Origin: Paenibacillus sp. G2S3
GTDB lineage: Bacteria; Bacillota; Bacilli; Paenibacillales; Paenibacillaceae
DNA: 64,000 nucleotides
Reading direction: 5' to 3'
Assembly (NCBI RefSeq): GCF_030123105.1
Contig: NZ_CP126095.1
Location: 3,410,001-3,474,000 of the forward strand
Shown in pieces: positions 8,312-17,773 of the stretch. The position numbers and the translations under genes are program-made. Numbering within the stretch: position 1 is the first letter of the stretch; every line of letters begins with the position of its first letter. Below the pieces are notes generated by a model that made no database searches, was not told where the DNA came from, and worked only from the letters and a program-made list of their open reading frames with translations.

Positions 8312-11116
8312 TTGCAGACAAAGATCAGCCTCGAAGGCCAATGGAAGTTGCAATTGGACGAGACAAAACAGGGACTAACCTTGCCTTTTACAGAGGTCAT
8401 CACACTGCCGGGAACAACATCTTACGCAAGCAAAGGACCAAAGAACGAGGAAGTTTTAGTAAGCGCTCTAGCCGATGAATATTTGTTTGAAGGGCAAGTC
8501 TGGTTCGCAAGAGAGGTATTCATTCCGGATGAGCTGGCTGGTAAGGCCTGCTATCTATTTTTGGAACGGACGAGACTTACGACGCTTTGGCTGGACAATA
8601 CGGAGATCGGTAGCCGTAACAGTCTGAACACCCCGCATATATATGAATTGCCTAAGCTACAAGCTGGAATTCATACAATCACCGTCCGTGTGGACAATAC
8701 CGATTACCCAACCAAAGGCGGACATTTGACTTCACAGGATACCCAGACCAATTGGAATGGAATTACCGGTCGTATGGAGCTTCAGTTCTATGGAGAATCG
8801 AAGCTTACTAATATCCGACTGGAGTCGAATCTGGATGCACGTACCGTTCGTATTACAGCAACCTTGGACAGTAACAGTGAAACTACGCTTGCGGTGTCTG
8901 CCCAAAGCTTCAATAGTGAAGAGACACACGCGGTGGACGAGCGTGAGTTTCCTGTTTCTCCGGGGCTTTTTTCCGTTGATTATGTGCTAGGTCAAAACGC
9001 GTTGCTCTGGAGTGAAGGCGCTCCCAATCTTTATAATATAACCCTTGTTTTGAAAGACAGGGATGGACATATTACTGACCAACAGGAGCTCATCTTTGGT
9101 TTGAAGGAATTCCGAGCGGAGGGCGACAAGTTTACAATCAACGGAGAGAAAACCTTTCTCCGCGGCAAACATGACGGCCTGATCTTCCCGCTCACCGGCT
9201 ATGCCCCAACTGATGTCGAGGAATGGGTAAGAATCCTTGGCATTTCCAAGTCCTACGGTATCAATCATTATCGCTTTCATACCTGCTGTCCACCGGAGGC
9301 AGCTTTTACCGCTGCGGATATGCTTGGGATCTATATGCAACCAGAACTTCCATTCTGGGGTACAATCACGGAAAAAACCGATGAAGGCCATAATCAAGCA
9401 GAGCAGGATTATCTGATCAGTGAGGGGTATGCCATTCTCCAGGCCTTCGGCAATCATCCCTCCTTTGTGATGATGTCCCTTGGTAATGAGTTATGGGGCA
9501 GTAAAGCTAAAATTGATTCTTTCCTGAAGGACTATAAAACGTTCGATAATCGGATTCTCTATACACAGGGCTCCAATAACCACCAATGGGTACCAGAAAT
9601 TCTGGAACATGACGATTTCTTCAGTGGGGTACGCTTCTCCAGAGACCGACTGTTTAGAGGCTCTTATGCCATGTGTGATGCACCATTGGGACATGTACAA
9701 ATCGCTTTGCCGAGCACAATGAAGGATTATGATGATCAGATCGTACCCTCGAATCTCTTGAATGGGGAGGAGATGGAAGCTTCAACTGGCGGCGAGATCC
9801 AGATTCAGTATGGTACCGAAGCCAAGACCGTGAAGGCAGATGAGGCTTCCGGAGAATGGATACCGCACATTCCTGTTGTTTCGCATGAGATTGGACAATA
9901 CGCAACCTATCCAAATTTTGAAGAGATCGAAAAATACACCGGACCACTCAAGGCCGAGAATTTCAAAATTTTCCGTGAACGCTTGGAAAGGAAGGGACTG
10001 GGGCATTTAGCCGCTAAATACTTCGAATGTTCAGGGCAGCTGGCCGTAGCCTGTTACAAAGAGGAACTCGAGGCGGCATTCCGCTCCCGGCGGCTTGCCG
10101 GCTTCCAGCTCCTAGATCTCCAGGATTTTAGCGGTCAGGGAACAGCATTAATAGGTGTCCTCGACGCCTTTATGGATTCCAAAGGAATGATTTCCCCTGA
10201 GGAATGGCGAACCTTTTGCAATGATGCCGTACTGCTGGCGAGATTTCCTAAGTATAACTATGTCTCCGGTGAACCGTTCGTTGCTCATGTAGAGCTAAGC
10301 TGCTTCCGCAGCGGTATGCCAGATACACTTGAATTACGTTGGGAGCTGACTGTGGATAACGGTATTTTGGCAGAAGGGACAACCGAGGTGAACGTTCCCT
10401 CCGGAACGAATTACATTGATATCTGCGATTTGGAAATAACCCTGCCTGTAGTTGACCGGATGAGTACTATCGTATTGTCGCTCTCGATACAGGGGACAGA
10501 TATTCGTAAGAGCTACGATCTATGGATTTACCCAGAAAAGAGCGGCAATATGCTGGAAGGCATCCATGTATTCGACAAGCTGTCTAGTGATGCGCTTACA
10601 CTGCTGGAGCAAGGAGATAGAGTGCTGCTGATGCCAAAGCCGGCAACTCTCCAAAATGCTGTTGAAGGTTATTACTGCACAGATTTTTGGTGTTACCCAA
10701 TGTTCCGCTCAATCTCAGAGAGCATGAATCGCCCAGTTCCTGTGGGTACCATGGGGCTGTTAATTGATAACAGCCATCCTGTATTCCACGAGTTCCCTAG
10801 CGAGGAGTATTCAACATATCCATGGTGGAATATCGTTCAGCACTCAAAATCCATTATCATGGATGAAGCTGATCGCAGTTGGAATCCCGTGGTGCAGACC
10901 ATCGACAATTTTGAAAGAAATCATAAGCTTAGTTTCCTCGTGGAATGCAGCGTAGGAGCAGGCAACTTACTAGTGTGCGCTATAGATGCAGACAAGGTAA
11001 GCGATACGCCTGAAGGAAGACAGTTCTTATCAAGCCTTGCGGGTTACATGAAATCCGCAGCTTTCAAACCACAATACAAAGCAACTGTTAACGAGCTTCT
11101 TGAGTTGATCAAGTAG
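8312..11116 (+). CDS. Glycoside hydrolase family 2 protein (beta-galactosidase/glucuronidase-like)
   Basis: A 934-aa cytoplasmic exo-glycosidase. Residues about 1-165 are the GH2 sugar-binding jelly roll (GQWKLQLDE, VWFAREVFIP, HLTSQDTQTNWNGITGRMEL), 165-265 an Ig-like domain, then the TIM barrel. The acid/base Glu393 is in MMSLGNELWGS and the nucleophile Glu526 is in VVSHEIGQY, so both catalytic residues are present. About 300 extra C-terminal residues form beta-sandwich domains, making it longer than a classical glucuronidase. It starts at a TTG with GGAG 7 nt upstream; no ATG lies nearby. It stands alone, between a terminator and a long repeat-bearing intergenic region. The exact sugar is not readable from sequence; beta-galactoside or beta-mannoside are both possible. 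Confidence 0.9.
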   Translation: MQTKISLEGQWKLQLDETKQGLTLPFTEVITLPGTTSYASKGPKNEEVLVSALADEYLFEGQVWFAREVFIPDELAGKACYLFLERTRLTTLWLDNTEIGSRNSLNTPHIYELPKLQAGIHTITVRVDNTDYPTKGGHLTSQDTQTNWNGITGRMELQFYGESKLTNIRLESNLDARTVRITATLDSNSETTLAVSAQSFNSEETHAVDEREFPVSPGLFSVDYVLGQNALLWSEGAPNLYNITLVLKDRDGHITDQQELIFGLKEFRAEGDKFTINGEKTFLRGKHDGLIFPLTGYAPTDVEEWVRILGISKSYGINHYRFHTCCPPEAAFTAADMLGIYMQPELPFWGTITEKTDEGHNQAEQDYLISEGYAILQAFGNHPSFVMMSLGNELWGSKAKIDSFLKDYKTFDNRILYTQGSNNHQWVPEILEHDDFFSGVRFSRDRLFRGSYAMCDAPLGHVQIALPSTMKDYDDQIVPSNLLNGEEMEASTGGEIQIQYGTEAKTVKADEASGEWIPHIPVVSHEIGQYATYPNFEEIEKYTGPLKAENFKIFRERLERKGLGHLAAKYFECSGQLAVACYKEELEAAFRSRRLAGFQLLDLQDFSGQGTALIGVLDAFMDSKGMISPEEWRTFCNDAVLLARFPKYNYVSGEPFVAHVELSCFRSGMPDTLELRWELTVDNGILAEGTTEVNVPSGTNYIDICDLEITLPVVDRMSTIVLSLSIQGTDIRKSYDLWIYPEKSGNMLEGIHVFDKLSSDALTLLEQGDRVLLMPKPATLQNAVEGYYCTDFWCYPMFRSISESMNRPVPVGTMGLLIDNSHPVFHEFPSEEYSTYPWWNIVQHSKSIIMDEADRSWNPVVQTIDNFERNHKLSFLVECSVGAGNLLVCAIDADKVSDTPEGRQFLSSLAGYMKSAAFKPQYKATVNELLELIK

Positions 11117-11205
11117 GGGATTGCTAAAGCTCTTCATTGTATTTCATAAGGATGAACAGAACACAGGGACAGTGCTTCTTTATATCCGATGGACCGTATA
11201 ACAGC

Positions 11206-11249
11206 AGAGCAGCGATTCTCTAAGTCACGAGAGAACCGCTGCTCTTTTT
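11206..11249 (+). terminator. Rho-independent terminator
   Basis: A 16-bp stem AGAGCAGCGATTCTCT/AGAGAACCGCTGCTCT (one A-C mismatch) with an 8-nt loop is followed by a T run, about 90 nt after the GH2 stop. Confidence 0.88.
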
Positions 11250-11313
11250 GTGCTAGTTAGGAGGCAAATTTCAACTTCCACAGTGTAATCATCCTCTAGC
11301 TTGTGAGAGTTTA

Positions 11314-11489
11314 GGACCCAAATGACGCTATTTGACAAATTTCAGCCTTTTGAGCAGCGTTTCGGACTCCAGTGACACTAATGCTTAGAAAGAGGTGCGG
11401 ATTAGGTGGTTTTTATGATAATAGCGACTATGGGGTCCGTTGACATCCGAAAAGTGGAATAATACTGCGTTTAGGGTCATCTCAGTCCG
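11314..11489. repeat. Nested inverted-repeat intergenic element
   Basis: About 176 bp carry four related 17-mers of the form GGAC-N5-TGAC-N-CTA. They start at 11314 (outer left), 11364 (inner left), and as reverse complements at 11422-11438 (inner right) and 11472-11488 (outer right). Outer arms match at 13 of 17 positions and inner arms at 12 of 17. Elements of this look recur between genes in Paenibacillus genomes as I remember them; that could not be checked here. No open frame lies inside, and only one copy is in this window. Confidence 0.55.
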
Positions 11490-11545
11490 GTAGGTGCTAC
11501 GTTGTTGCAGTAGTGCTTAAACATCAAATCAAACAAAAATCAAAG

Positions 11546-11587
11546 GAGTTCCCCAGCAGCCTTTCACGGCTTGAGGGAACTCTTTTT
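11546..11587 (+). terminator. Orphan rho-independent hairpin
   Basis: GAGTTCCC pairs with GGGAACTC, with an inner AGCC/GGCT pairing, and a T5 tract follows. The previous gene already ends at the hairpin at 11206, so this one would terminate either a short unannotated transcript from 11250-11540 or read-through. No coding frame is evident in the remaining sequence up to the next gene. Confidence 0.6.
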
Positions 11588-11651
11588 CGCGTTCTACAAA
11601 CGGCTTGTATCTAGTAAGGTTGTTTGTATTTATCTGCAACTGAGCAGATTT

Positions 11652-11747
11652 ACAAACGATTTCACAGGGTTAGGGACCTTTGAAAATGATAACCCGGTGC
11701 TATCATTGGTAATGAAGCTTGATGAATAAAATTGTAAGCGCATTAAC
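11652..11747 (+). promoter_or_regulatory. Regulon motif plus cre-like element upstream of the beta-mannosidase
   Basis: ACAAACGATTTCACAG at 11652-11667 is one of six copies of a 16-nt motif found upstream of five transcription units in this window. An AAGCGC-centred element (TTGTAAGCGCATTAA, one mismatch to the cre consensus) lies 84 nt further on, ending about 75 nt before the start codon. Interpreted as a specific operator, perhaps for the response regulator at 29.6-30.8 kb, plus a CcpA site. Confidence 0.55.
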
Positions 11748-11819
11748 CGATGGCGCCAGAGCCGTTCTTAGTCATGAACAGCGCCAAATTAAGCAGGGTT
11801 TGGGGGAACGGGAGAAGAC

Positions 11820-14462
11820 ATGAAACAAATTTTATTGAACGATCTAAAGTGGGAAGTCAAAGGATACTGGCCTTGGGTGCCATTAAAGGGCACCAGCATG
11901 GAACTGGGGCAGGAATTGATGGGAGTTACAGACTGGATGCCAGCTACTGTGCCGGGTGGAGTTCATTATGATCTCTACAGACAGGGCTGGATTAGCAATC
12001 CTTATGAAGAGTTGAACAGTCTGAGCTGTGAATGGGTGGAGAACCGTTGGTGGGTTTACCGCACGACTTTGAAACATCCTGAGCTGAAGGCATCCCGAAT
12101 TGAACTGGCCATTCAGGGACTAGACTATGAAGCAGCTGTTTACGCCGACAATATCCTGTTGGGTGAACATAAGGGAATGTTCGAGCCGGCTGTATTTGAT
12201 GTTACAGATCTCCTCTCGGAGCGGGAGAGTCTGGAAATCTCAGTACTACTGAAGCAGGCACCGGATGAAATGGGGCAAATCGGCAAAACCTCGGCCACCT
12301 TCACGCAGAAGAGCCGTTTTAATTATAAATGGGATTTCTCCACCAGGTTAGTTAACGTCGGAATCTGGGATGATGTTGTACTGAGGGTTCACCGGGATTG
12401 TTCCTGGGAAGACTTGTCGATCACTACAGATGCGGAACTTGGTGTGAATGGCGAGCAGGTTTCTGGTCGAATTTCCATTCAGGCAAGCATCAAACAGATG
12501 GCTAGACCTGAATATGCACTGGCGATGACAGCTAGCATCACTTGTTCTGATCCGGAGGGGAATCCGCTGGTGGTTCAGACATACCCGGTTCTCGCGAAAG
12601 AAGTTCTGAACGCGGAGCTTGATATTCCTGAGCCTCAGCTATGGTATCCGAACGGCTACGGAGAGCAACCGCTCTACAGCCTTGAGCTGAAGCTGCTGGA
12701 CGAAGAGGATATGGTGCTGGATACCCGGAGGTTACAGACAGGCATCCGCAAGCTCGATTATATCCTTAATGAAGGAAGCCCCGACAACGCACTACCTTAT
12801 ACGGTCGTGATCAACGGGCGCAAGATTTATATAAAAGGTGTAAATATGACACCCTTGGATCATCTCTACGGAAATGTGACGATCGAACAGTATCAGCAGA
12901 TGATCTATTTAATGAAAGCGGCACATATCAATCTTGTTCGGGTATGGGGCGGCGGAATCATTGAGAAAAAAGCCTTTTACGATTTATGTGATGTAAATGG
13001 CATTATGGTCTGGCAGGAGTTCATCCAATCGAGCTCCGGCATTGATAATATTCCTTCCCAGCAGCCTGAGTTTCTGGAACTGCTGCACAAAACGGCTTGC
13101 ACCGCCCTCTGCGACAAACGCAATCATGTATCGCTGACGGTATGGAGCGGTGGTAATGAATTAATGAGTGAACCGAACAAGCCATCAGACCTCAACGATA
13201 CCAATCTGGCAATGCTGAAGAGTCTGGTGGAGCAGTATGATCCGCAGCGGCTCTTTCTGCCGACCTCGGCATCTGGTCCGGTGGAATATATTACGGAAAC
13301 CAAGGGCCAGGGTCATGATGTTCATGGCTACTGGAAGTATATGGGCAACCCCTATCACTACGAATTATATGGAAGTAACGATAATCTGCTGCATAGTGAA
13401 TTTGGAGTGGACGGTCTGAGTTCTCTCAAAAGCCTAGAGAAATTTCTGAATGCAGCCAACCAGCAGCCTGTCTCGATGGAGAATAGCGCGATATGGAGAC
13501 ATCACGGAGAGTGGTGGGATACGCTAAGCCGTGAAGAGGAAATGTTCGGCAGCATGAATGATTTGAAGCAGTTCTCCGCTTGCAGCCAATGGATGCAGGC
13601 AGAAGGAATTCGCTTCGTGCTGGAGGCTAATCGTCGCCGGAAATTCCGGAATAGCGGCAGCATTGTCTGGCAGTTCAACGAGCCATGGCCGAATGTGTCT
13701 TGCACTAATCTTGTCGATTATTATGGTGAAACGAAGATGGCCTACCATTGGGTGAAACAAGCCTTCCGTCCGCAGCATGCTTCGCTAGATTACCGCAACC
13801 TAATGCTAACGCCTGGCACAAGATTTCAGGGAAATGTATTCGTACATGGTGGAGATGGAGGTAAGGTAAAGGTTGATGCGGAAGTACTCGATGCAGCGGG
13901 CCGAGTCCTACATCGGCAAACCTTCGAGGCAGAAGGAGACAAAGATCGTGCTGTCTGTGTTGGGGAGCTGAATTTCAACGTACCTGAGCATGAGAAACTA
14001 TTATATTTTGTTAGATTGTCATTCCGGAACGTTGAAGAAGAATTGCAGCATAATTTATATGTTTTCTCCACCGCAAAAAATCATCTTTATGCTCCTGCAT
14101 TTGATCTTACAGGTGGCAGCCTGCAGGTGCGGCAGGAAAGCTTATGGCAGTCTGCTGGTGTAGGAGAGAAAAGTCGTCAGGCTAACTTCACTCTCCATAA
14201 TACTGGTAGTGAAGTACTGTTACATGTACATGCAGAGGAGAAGGGGAACCGCCACTGGATGGAAGCAAATGAACAGTTCTTCAGCCTTTTTCCGGGAGAA
14301 AAAAGGACAATAACGGTTACCTGCACTCCGAAACTGGCGGGTGGGTTTCTGGCTGGGGAGAATTACAGTAGTAGCGACGGCTTACCAGAAATTAAATTTC
14401 ACTCGTTTCTGACAGCACAGGGCGATACGATACCAGATGAAGGAGCAGGAAATCGTGAGTAA
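11820..14462 (+). CDS. GH2 beta-mannosidase
   Basis: An 880-aa cytoplasmic beta-mannosidase releasing terminal beta-mannose from oligosaccharides. It opens with the typical sugar-binding domain (WMPATVPGGVHYDL, then ENRWWVYRTTL), followed by an Ig-like domain and a TIM barrel. The acid/base Glu447 is in VWSGGNELMSEP and the nucleophile Glu527 in LLHSEFGVDG; WGGGIIEKKAFYDLCDVNGI is a mannosidase-branch hallmark. Length fits the family. The ribosome site GGGAGA lies 5 nt before the ATG. Its last 8 nt overlap the next gene, implying translational coupling. The promoter region carries the shared motif and a cre-like element. Confidence 0.93.
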   Translation: MKQILLNDLKWEVKGYWPWVPLKGTSMELGQELMGVTDWMPATVPGGVHYDLYRQGWISNPYEELNSLSCEWVENRWWVYRTTLKHPELKASRIELAIQGLDYEAAVYADNILLGEHKGMFEPAVFDVTDLLSERESLEISVLLKQAPDEMGQIGKTSATFTQKSRFNYKWDFSTRLVNVGIWDDVVLRVHRDCSWEDLSITTDAELGVNGEQVSGRISIQASIKQMARPEYALAMTASITCSDPEGNPLVVQTYPVLAKEVLNAELDIPEPQLWYPNGYGEQPLYSLELKLLDEEDMVLDTRRLQTGIRKLDYILNEGSPDNALPYTVVINGRKIYIKGVNMTPLDHLYGNVTIEQYQQMIYLMKAAHINLVRVWGGGIIEKKAFYDLCDVNGIMVWQEFIQSSSGIDNIPSQQPEFLELLHKTACTALCDKRNHVSLTVWSGGNELMSEPNKPSDLNDTNLAMLKSLVEQYDPQRLFLPTSASGPVEYITETKGQGHDVHGYWKYMGNPYHYELYGSNDNLLHSEFGVDGLSSLKSLEKFLNAANQQPVSMENSAIWRHHGEWWDTLSREEEMFGSMNDLKQFSACSQWMQAEGIRFVLEANRRRKFRNSGSIVWQFNEPWPNVSCTNLVDYYGETKMAYHWVKQAFRPQHASLDYRNLMLTPGTRFQGNVFVHGGDGGKVKVDAEVLDAAGRVLHRQTFEAEGDKDRAVCVGELNFNVPEHEKLLYFVRLSFRNVEEELQHNLYVFSTAKNHLYAPAFDLTGGSLQVRQESLWQSAGVGEKSRQANFTLHNTGSEVLLHVHAEEKGNRHWMEANEQFFSLFPGEKRTITVTCTPKLAGGFLAGENYSSSDGLPEIKFHSFLTAQGDTIPDEGAGNRE

Positions 14463-16560
14463 ATCATTGTGTTTTGTACCGGGGAAATACGTTCCGCTAA
14501 GTCGCTTTATTCTGAGTGGTGGATCTGAACCCATTGCTGTACCCGTTACTAGGGCTGTGGCCGATTACTTAAAATTGCACAACGCAGAACTACTGCTAGC
14601 CTGCTTGCGGAGCGGTGAAGTGACTTTCCACAGAGCCGCTTGGTCAACCCTGCGAGAGGATACAGTCGAGGCTAAGAACGCTGATGGAACCCAGAATTCA
14701 GAGGAAGGAGTGTTCGTATTGGTCAGCCCGTTGCTGACCAATACGCTTCCAGTAGTGTCACACTGGGATCATAGTGCGGCTGAAGGAAAAGGTGGCTTCC
14801 GCTATGGTGGGACCGACGGCATCGGGACCTTACGGATGGACGAAGCTGGAGAGAAGGTTGTAGCTGAACATGTACGGCTCTACAATAACGATCCAGATAG
14901 CCCCTATGTATACAATACAGAAGTTTATCAGCTGTTCGGTAGAAGCGAAGGGGATAAGGAACTTAAAACCCCTCAATTCGAGCATTACATCGGTGACCGC
15001 TACAGTCTCTATGCAGTAGATGATTTAGTTGCCATCTCCTTGAGCGAACGTATCCTGAAGACCTTCGGGTATCCGGTGGTCTTCCGTAACGAATCCACTG
15101 ACGATGGGGCTCTTTTAAGCAATGCGCCTGTGTTTCAGCTCATCAGCGGCAGTCTGCTGGTTACGGAGAACGGACAGCATAGCCTCGCTTCCTATATTTT
15201 GCCGCCCTATTGGAGTCCCGAAAACGTTAAGTGCTATCCGCTGTTATTCAACGGTTATTATGATGCCAATGAAAATACCTTTAGCACTGTAGGTCCCTCA
15301 TTTCTGGAAATCATCGGAAAGACTCTGGCCAGCACAGGCAAAGGTGTAGTTGGTGTTCTCTGGAACGGCGGAGGCTACATCGGCAGCCGCTCCCTGCAAG
15401 GCTCCATTTACGCCGGCATTGGGGCGGCAATTGCCAGAGGCCGAGATAGCTATGGTGGTGATGCGGAGCAGGTTGTGACCGTGGGTGGCTCACGCGGTGG
15501 GCTGACCGCGTTGCTGGCGGGAGGCAATCCTCTAAGGCTGCCGTACCGGGTGCGGTACACATTGTGTTATGCACTTCCGCTAATTCTGAATGGGCTTACC
15601 CGTGAGTTTGCGGAAGGGGCCTGCCCGTTGATCTGGCACGTGGCAGAGGTGGACACCGGTTACCGGGATATCTGGAAGAAGGACTGGCGGCATCCTCAGA
15701 CCGGAAGATCAGGTATCGAGTCTCTGCTACAGACACTTACGGGAGCTGGTGACTCTGCAAGTCTGCGGGAAACGACCGGACTGGAATCCGATTTCTTCCT
15801 AGACGGCCTTAAAGCGAGCGGCACTAAGCTACTGATAAACCACGGCACGCATGATGCCTTTACCCTCAGCCGATTCAGCTTTGCCTTCGCGGCCTTGGTC
15901 CGGAGTCGTGGCATTCCACTTCGCCATGAGGTCGGCTACCGCTTCGGGCATAACAACTGTACGGACCTTTACGAGCAGGCTGCTCTGTGTCTAAAAGCTA
16001 TACTACAGGAACAGGAGCTTGAATTCACGGGGACGGTGCATTATCGCAGAAATAGTCCGGCTGCGGTGGAGTGGGAGCAGACGGAACGTTTTGTCCCAAC
16101 TCATCAACCTGTTTTTCTGGAAGCACCGAAGTTCGTAGCGGTGGGTAGTCCAGTGGCTTGGACTCTGTATGGAGAGCCGGGAATGGAATACCGCCTGGAG
16201 CTGGGAATCCTAGATCAGCAGGCTTGGGAACAGAAGCAGCAGGTAGTCCGGAATGAGTGCATTAAACTCGCGTCCGGCGTCTTACCAGATAAACATCATC
16301 CTCTTGAACTCTGTTCGTGGCAGGATGGGGTAAGTCAACTCGCTGAGGGGCAGCATGCGGGTTATTATCTCTATGAGTTGTCTTACAGGCTCAAGGGTGA
16401 ACAGGAGTGGAACGAAGTATCTCCAGCTCGTGTGCCGCAGCCCGGCGTGGAACCGCAAGCGCTGCTTCATATTTTGGAGGAGCAGCCCAATCCGGCGAGC
16501 GAAGCATTTCGAGCGAAAGCGGCCGTCCTATGCATTAGTTCAGGGCTAAGTGAGGCCTAA
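14455..16560 (+). CDS. Alpha/beta-hydrolase-fold protein of unknown specificity
   Basis: A 701-aa protein with a complete Ser-Asp-His triad of the alpha/beta hydrolase fold: Ser346 in the elbow GGSRGG, Asp467 in INHGTHDAF and His499 in YRFGHNN. About 290 residues precede the catalytic domain and about 190 beta-rich residues follow. The layout resembles prolyl-oligopeptidase or acyl-esterase relatives, but I do not recognise a named family. No signal peptide is seen, so it is probably cytoplasmic. The GTG start is preferred over an ATG 18 nt upstream because AAGGAG lies 8 nt before the GTG. The overlap with the beta-mannosidase suggests that it removes acyl groups or another substituent from the same mannosides; this is inference. 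Confidence 0.75.
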   Translation: MSKSLCFVPGKYVPLSRFILSGGSEPIAVPVTRAVADYLKLHNAELLLACLRSGEVTFHRAAWSTLREDTVEAKNADGTQNSEEGVFVLVSPLLTNTLPVVSHWDHSAAEGKGGFRYGGTDGIGTLRMDEAGEKVVAEHVRLYNNDPDSPYVYNTEVYQLFGRSEGDKELKTPQFEHYIGDRYSLYAVDDLVAISLSERILKTFGYPVVFRNESTDDGALLSNAPVFQLISGSLLVTENGQHSLASYILPPYWSPENVKCYPLLFNGYYDANENTFSTVGPSFLEIIGKTLASTGKGVVGVLWNGGGYIGSRSLQGSIYAGIGAAIARGRDSYGGDAEQVVTVGGSRGGLTALLAGGNPLRLPYRVRYTLCYALPLILNGLTREFAEGACPLIWHVAEVDTGYRDIWKKDWRHPQTGRSGIESLLQTLTGAGDSASLRETTGLESDFFLDGLKASGTKLLINHGTHDAFTLSRFSFAFAALVRSRGIPLRHEVGYRFGHNNCTDLYEQAALCLKAILQEQELEFTGTVHYRRNSPAAVEWEQTERFVPTHQPVFLEAPKFVAVGSPVAWTLYGEPGMEYRLELGILDQQAWEQKQQVVRNECIKLASGVLPDKHHPLELCSWQDGVSQLAEGQHAGYYLYELSYRLKGEQEWNEVSPARVPQPGVEPQALLHILEEQPNPASEAFRAKAAVLCISSGLSEA

Positions 16561-16583
16561 ACAAAACGTCATACCATGAACAT

Positions 16584-16624
16584 AAGCGGTGTACGACCAT
16601 TCCGGTGCGTACATCGCTTTTTTT
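16584..16624 (+). terminator. Rho-independent terminator
   Basis: A 12-bp stem AAGCGGTGTACG/CGTACATCGCTT with a 12-nt loop and a T7 tail ends the mannosidase-hydrolase operon. Confidence 0.9.
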
Positions 16625-16709
16625 GAAATATAAGAAAGTATAAGTTTCATACCATACACAATCTCTTATATTTCTCGCATGATTGCTTGCCAGCAAAATA
16701 AGTAGCTTT

Positions 16710-16763
16710 ACAAACGCTTTCGCAGGGTTACCGGATTTCGAGGTTTTGTAGGAAGCGCTATCA
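16710..16763 (+). promoter_or_regulatory. Regulon motif plus cre-like element upstream of the ABC permeases
   Basis: ACAAACGCTTTCGCAG at 16710-16725 is followed 43 nt on (start to start) by AAGCGC in GGAAGCGCTATCA. This is the shortest spacing among the five sites, roughly four helical turns less than at the mannosidase promoter. The permease start codon is 126 nt downstream of the motif start. Confidence 0.55.
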
Positions 16764-16835
16764 TTTAAATATAACAACTATACAACGCCTGACCGGAGTG
16801 AATTCTTGGCTTCGGGAGGAAGGAAGGACAGGAGC

Positions 16836-17768
16836 ATGATTGGAAAAACCACTGAACTAAATCCTTTAATGACAAAGAAAAAGAAAGGTTATCCTGTGCG
16901 GCGTCTATTTAGAGATTGGTCCTCTTGGATATTAATTGTCCCTACACTGTTTGCCTTTTTCTTTTTTTCCTGGCAGCCGCTCGTCAAGGGCATTGTGCTC
17001 TCTTTTTTCAATACAGAGGGTTATAATGCCGTAAGCTTTGCCGGACTGCAGAATTACAAGGATGTGATACAGAACTCAGCGTTTCAACAGACACTGACCA
17101 ACTCTTTTGTGTATGTGTTCTGGTCGCTGCTGATCGGTTTTGCTGTACCCATTATAGTCGCAGTTGTGATCAATGAGCTCAGGCATGGGAAATCGTTCTT
17201 CCGCTTTTCGGTCTTTTTTCCGAGCATGGTTCCCGGCATAGCTGCCTCGATGTTATGGATGTTTCTGTTTGAGCCTGGGAAAGGCGGCGTGCTGAATATT
17301 ATGCTGAGCGCTCTGGGATTCCCGGTGCAGCAGTGGCTTCAGGACCCGGACATGACGATTATGCTGATTATTTTCACGATTACCTGGCGGAATTTCGGGG
17401 GAACGGTGCTGCTCTATCTAGCCAGTCTGCAAAGCATTAATCATGATCTGTACGAAGCGGCTTCCATCGACGGTGCGAATGTATGGCGGAGATTTAAAAG
17501 CATCACCATTCCGCAAATTTCAAGCATGATCGGATTGATGATGATTTTGCAGATCAGCGGTGTATTCCAGATTTTCAACGAGCCTCTGGTTATGACCGAA
17601 GGTGGGCCGAACAACGCCTCTATGACGTTAATGCTCCAAAGCTATTACTATGCGTTCCGGAGCTTTGAAGCAGGCCATTCCATGGCGCTGGGGGTTATTA
17701 CTTTCCTTGTCCTGATGATGCTTACTATTATTTATTTCCGGCTGGATAAGAAATTGAACAGGGAGTAG
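16836..17768 (+). CDS. Carbohydrate ABC transporter permease (MalF/UgpA type)
   Basis: A 310-aa integral membrane subunit of a CUT1 sugar importer. A basic N-terminus (KKKKG) precedes the first membrane helix (SSWILIVPTLFAFFFFSW), and about six helices are visible. The EAA loop that contacts the ATPase reads YEAASIDGANVWRRFKSITIP. The upstream in-frame TTG lacks a ribosome site; the ATG at 16836 follows AAGGA. It is paired with the MalG-type permease 5 nt downstream. No ATPase gene is in the window, so a shared MsmX-like ATPase is expected. Confidence 0.93.
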   Translation: MIGKTTELNPLMTKKKKGYPVRRLFRDWSSWILIVPTLFAFFFFSWQPLVKGIVLSFFNTEGYNAVSFAGLQNYKDVIQNSAFQQTLTNSFVYVFWSLLIGFAVPIIVAVVINELRHGKSFFRFSVFFPSMVPGIAASMLWMFLFEPGKGGVLNIMLSALGFPVQQWLQDPDMTIMLIIFTITWRNFGGTVLLYLASLQSINHDLYEAASIDGANVWRRFKSITIPQISSMIGLMMILQISGVFQIFNEPLVMTEGGPNNASMTLMLQSYYYAFRSFEAGHSMALGVITFLVLMMLTIIYFRLDKKLNRE

Positions 17769-17773
17769 AAGCT

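Noticed and set aside
11601..11616. ACAAACGGCTTGTATC as a further copy of the 16-nt regulon motif
   Set aside because: It lacks the TTTCRYAG half; only the ACAAAC start agrees.
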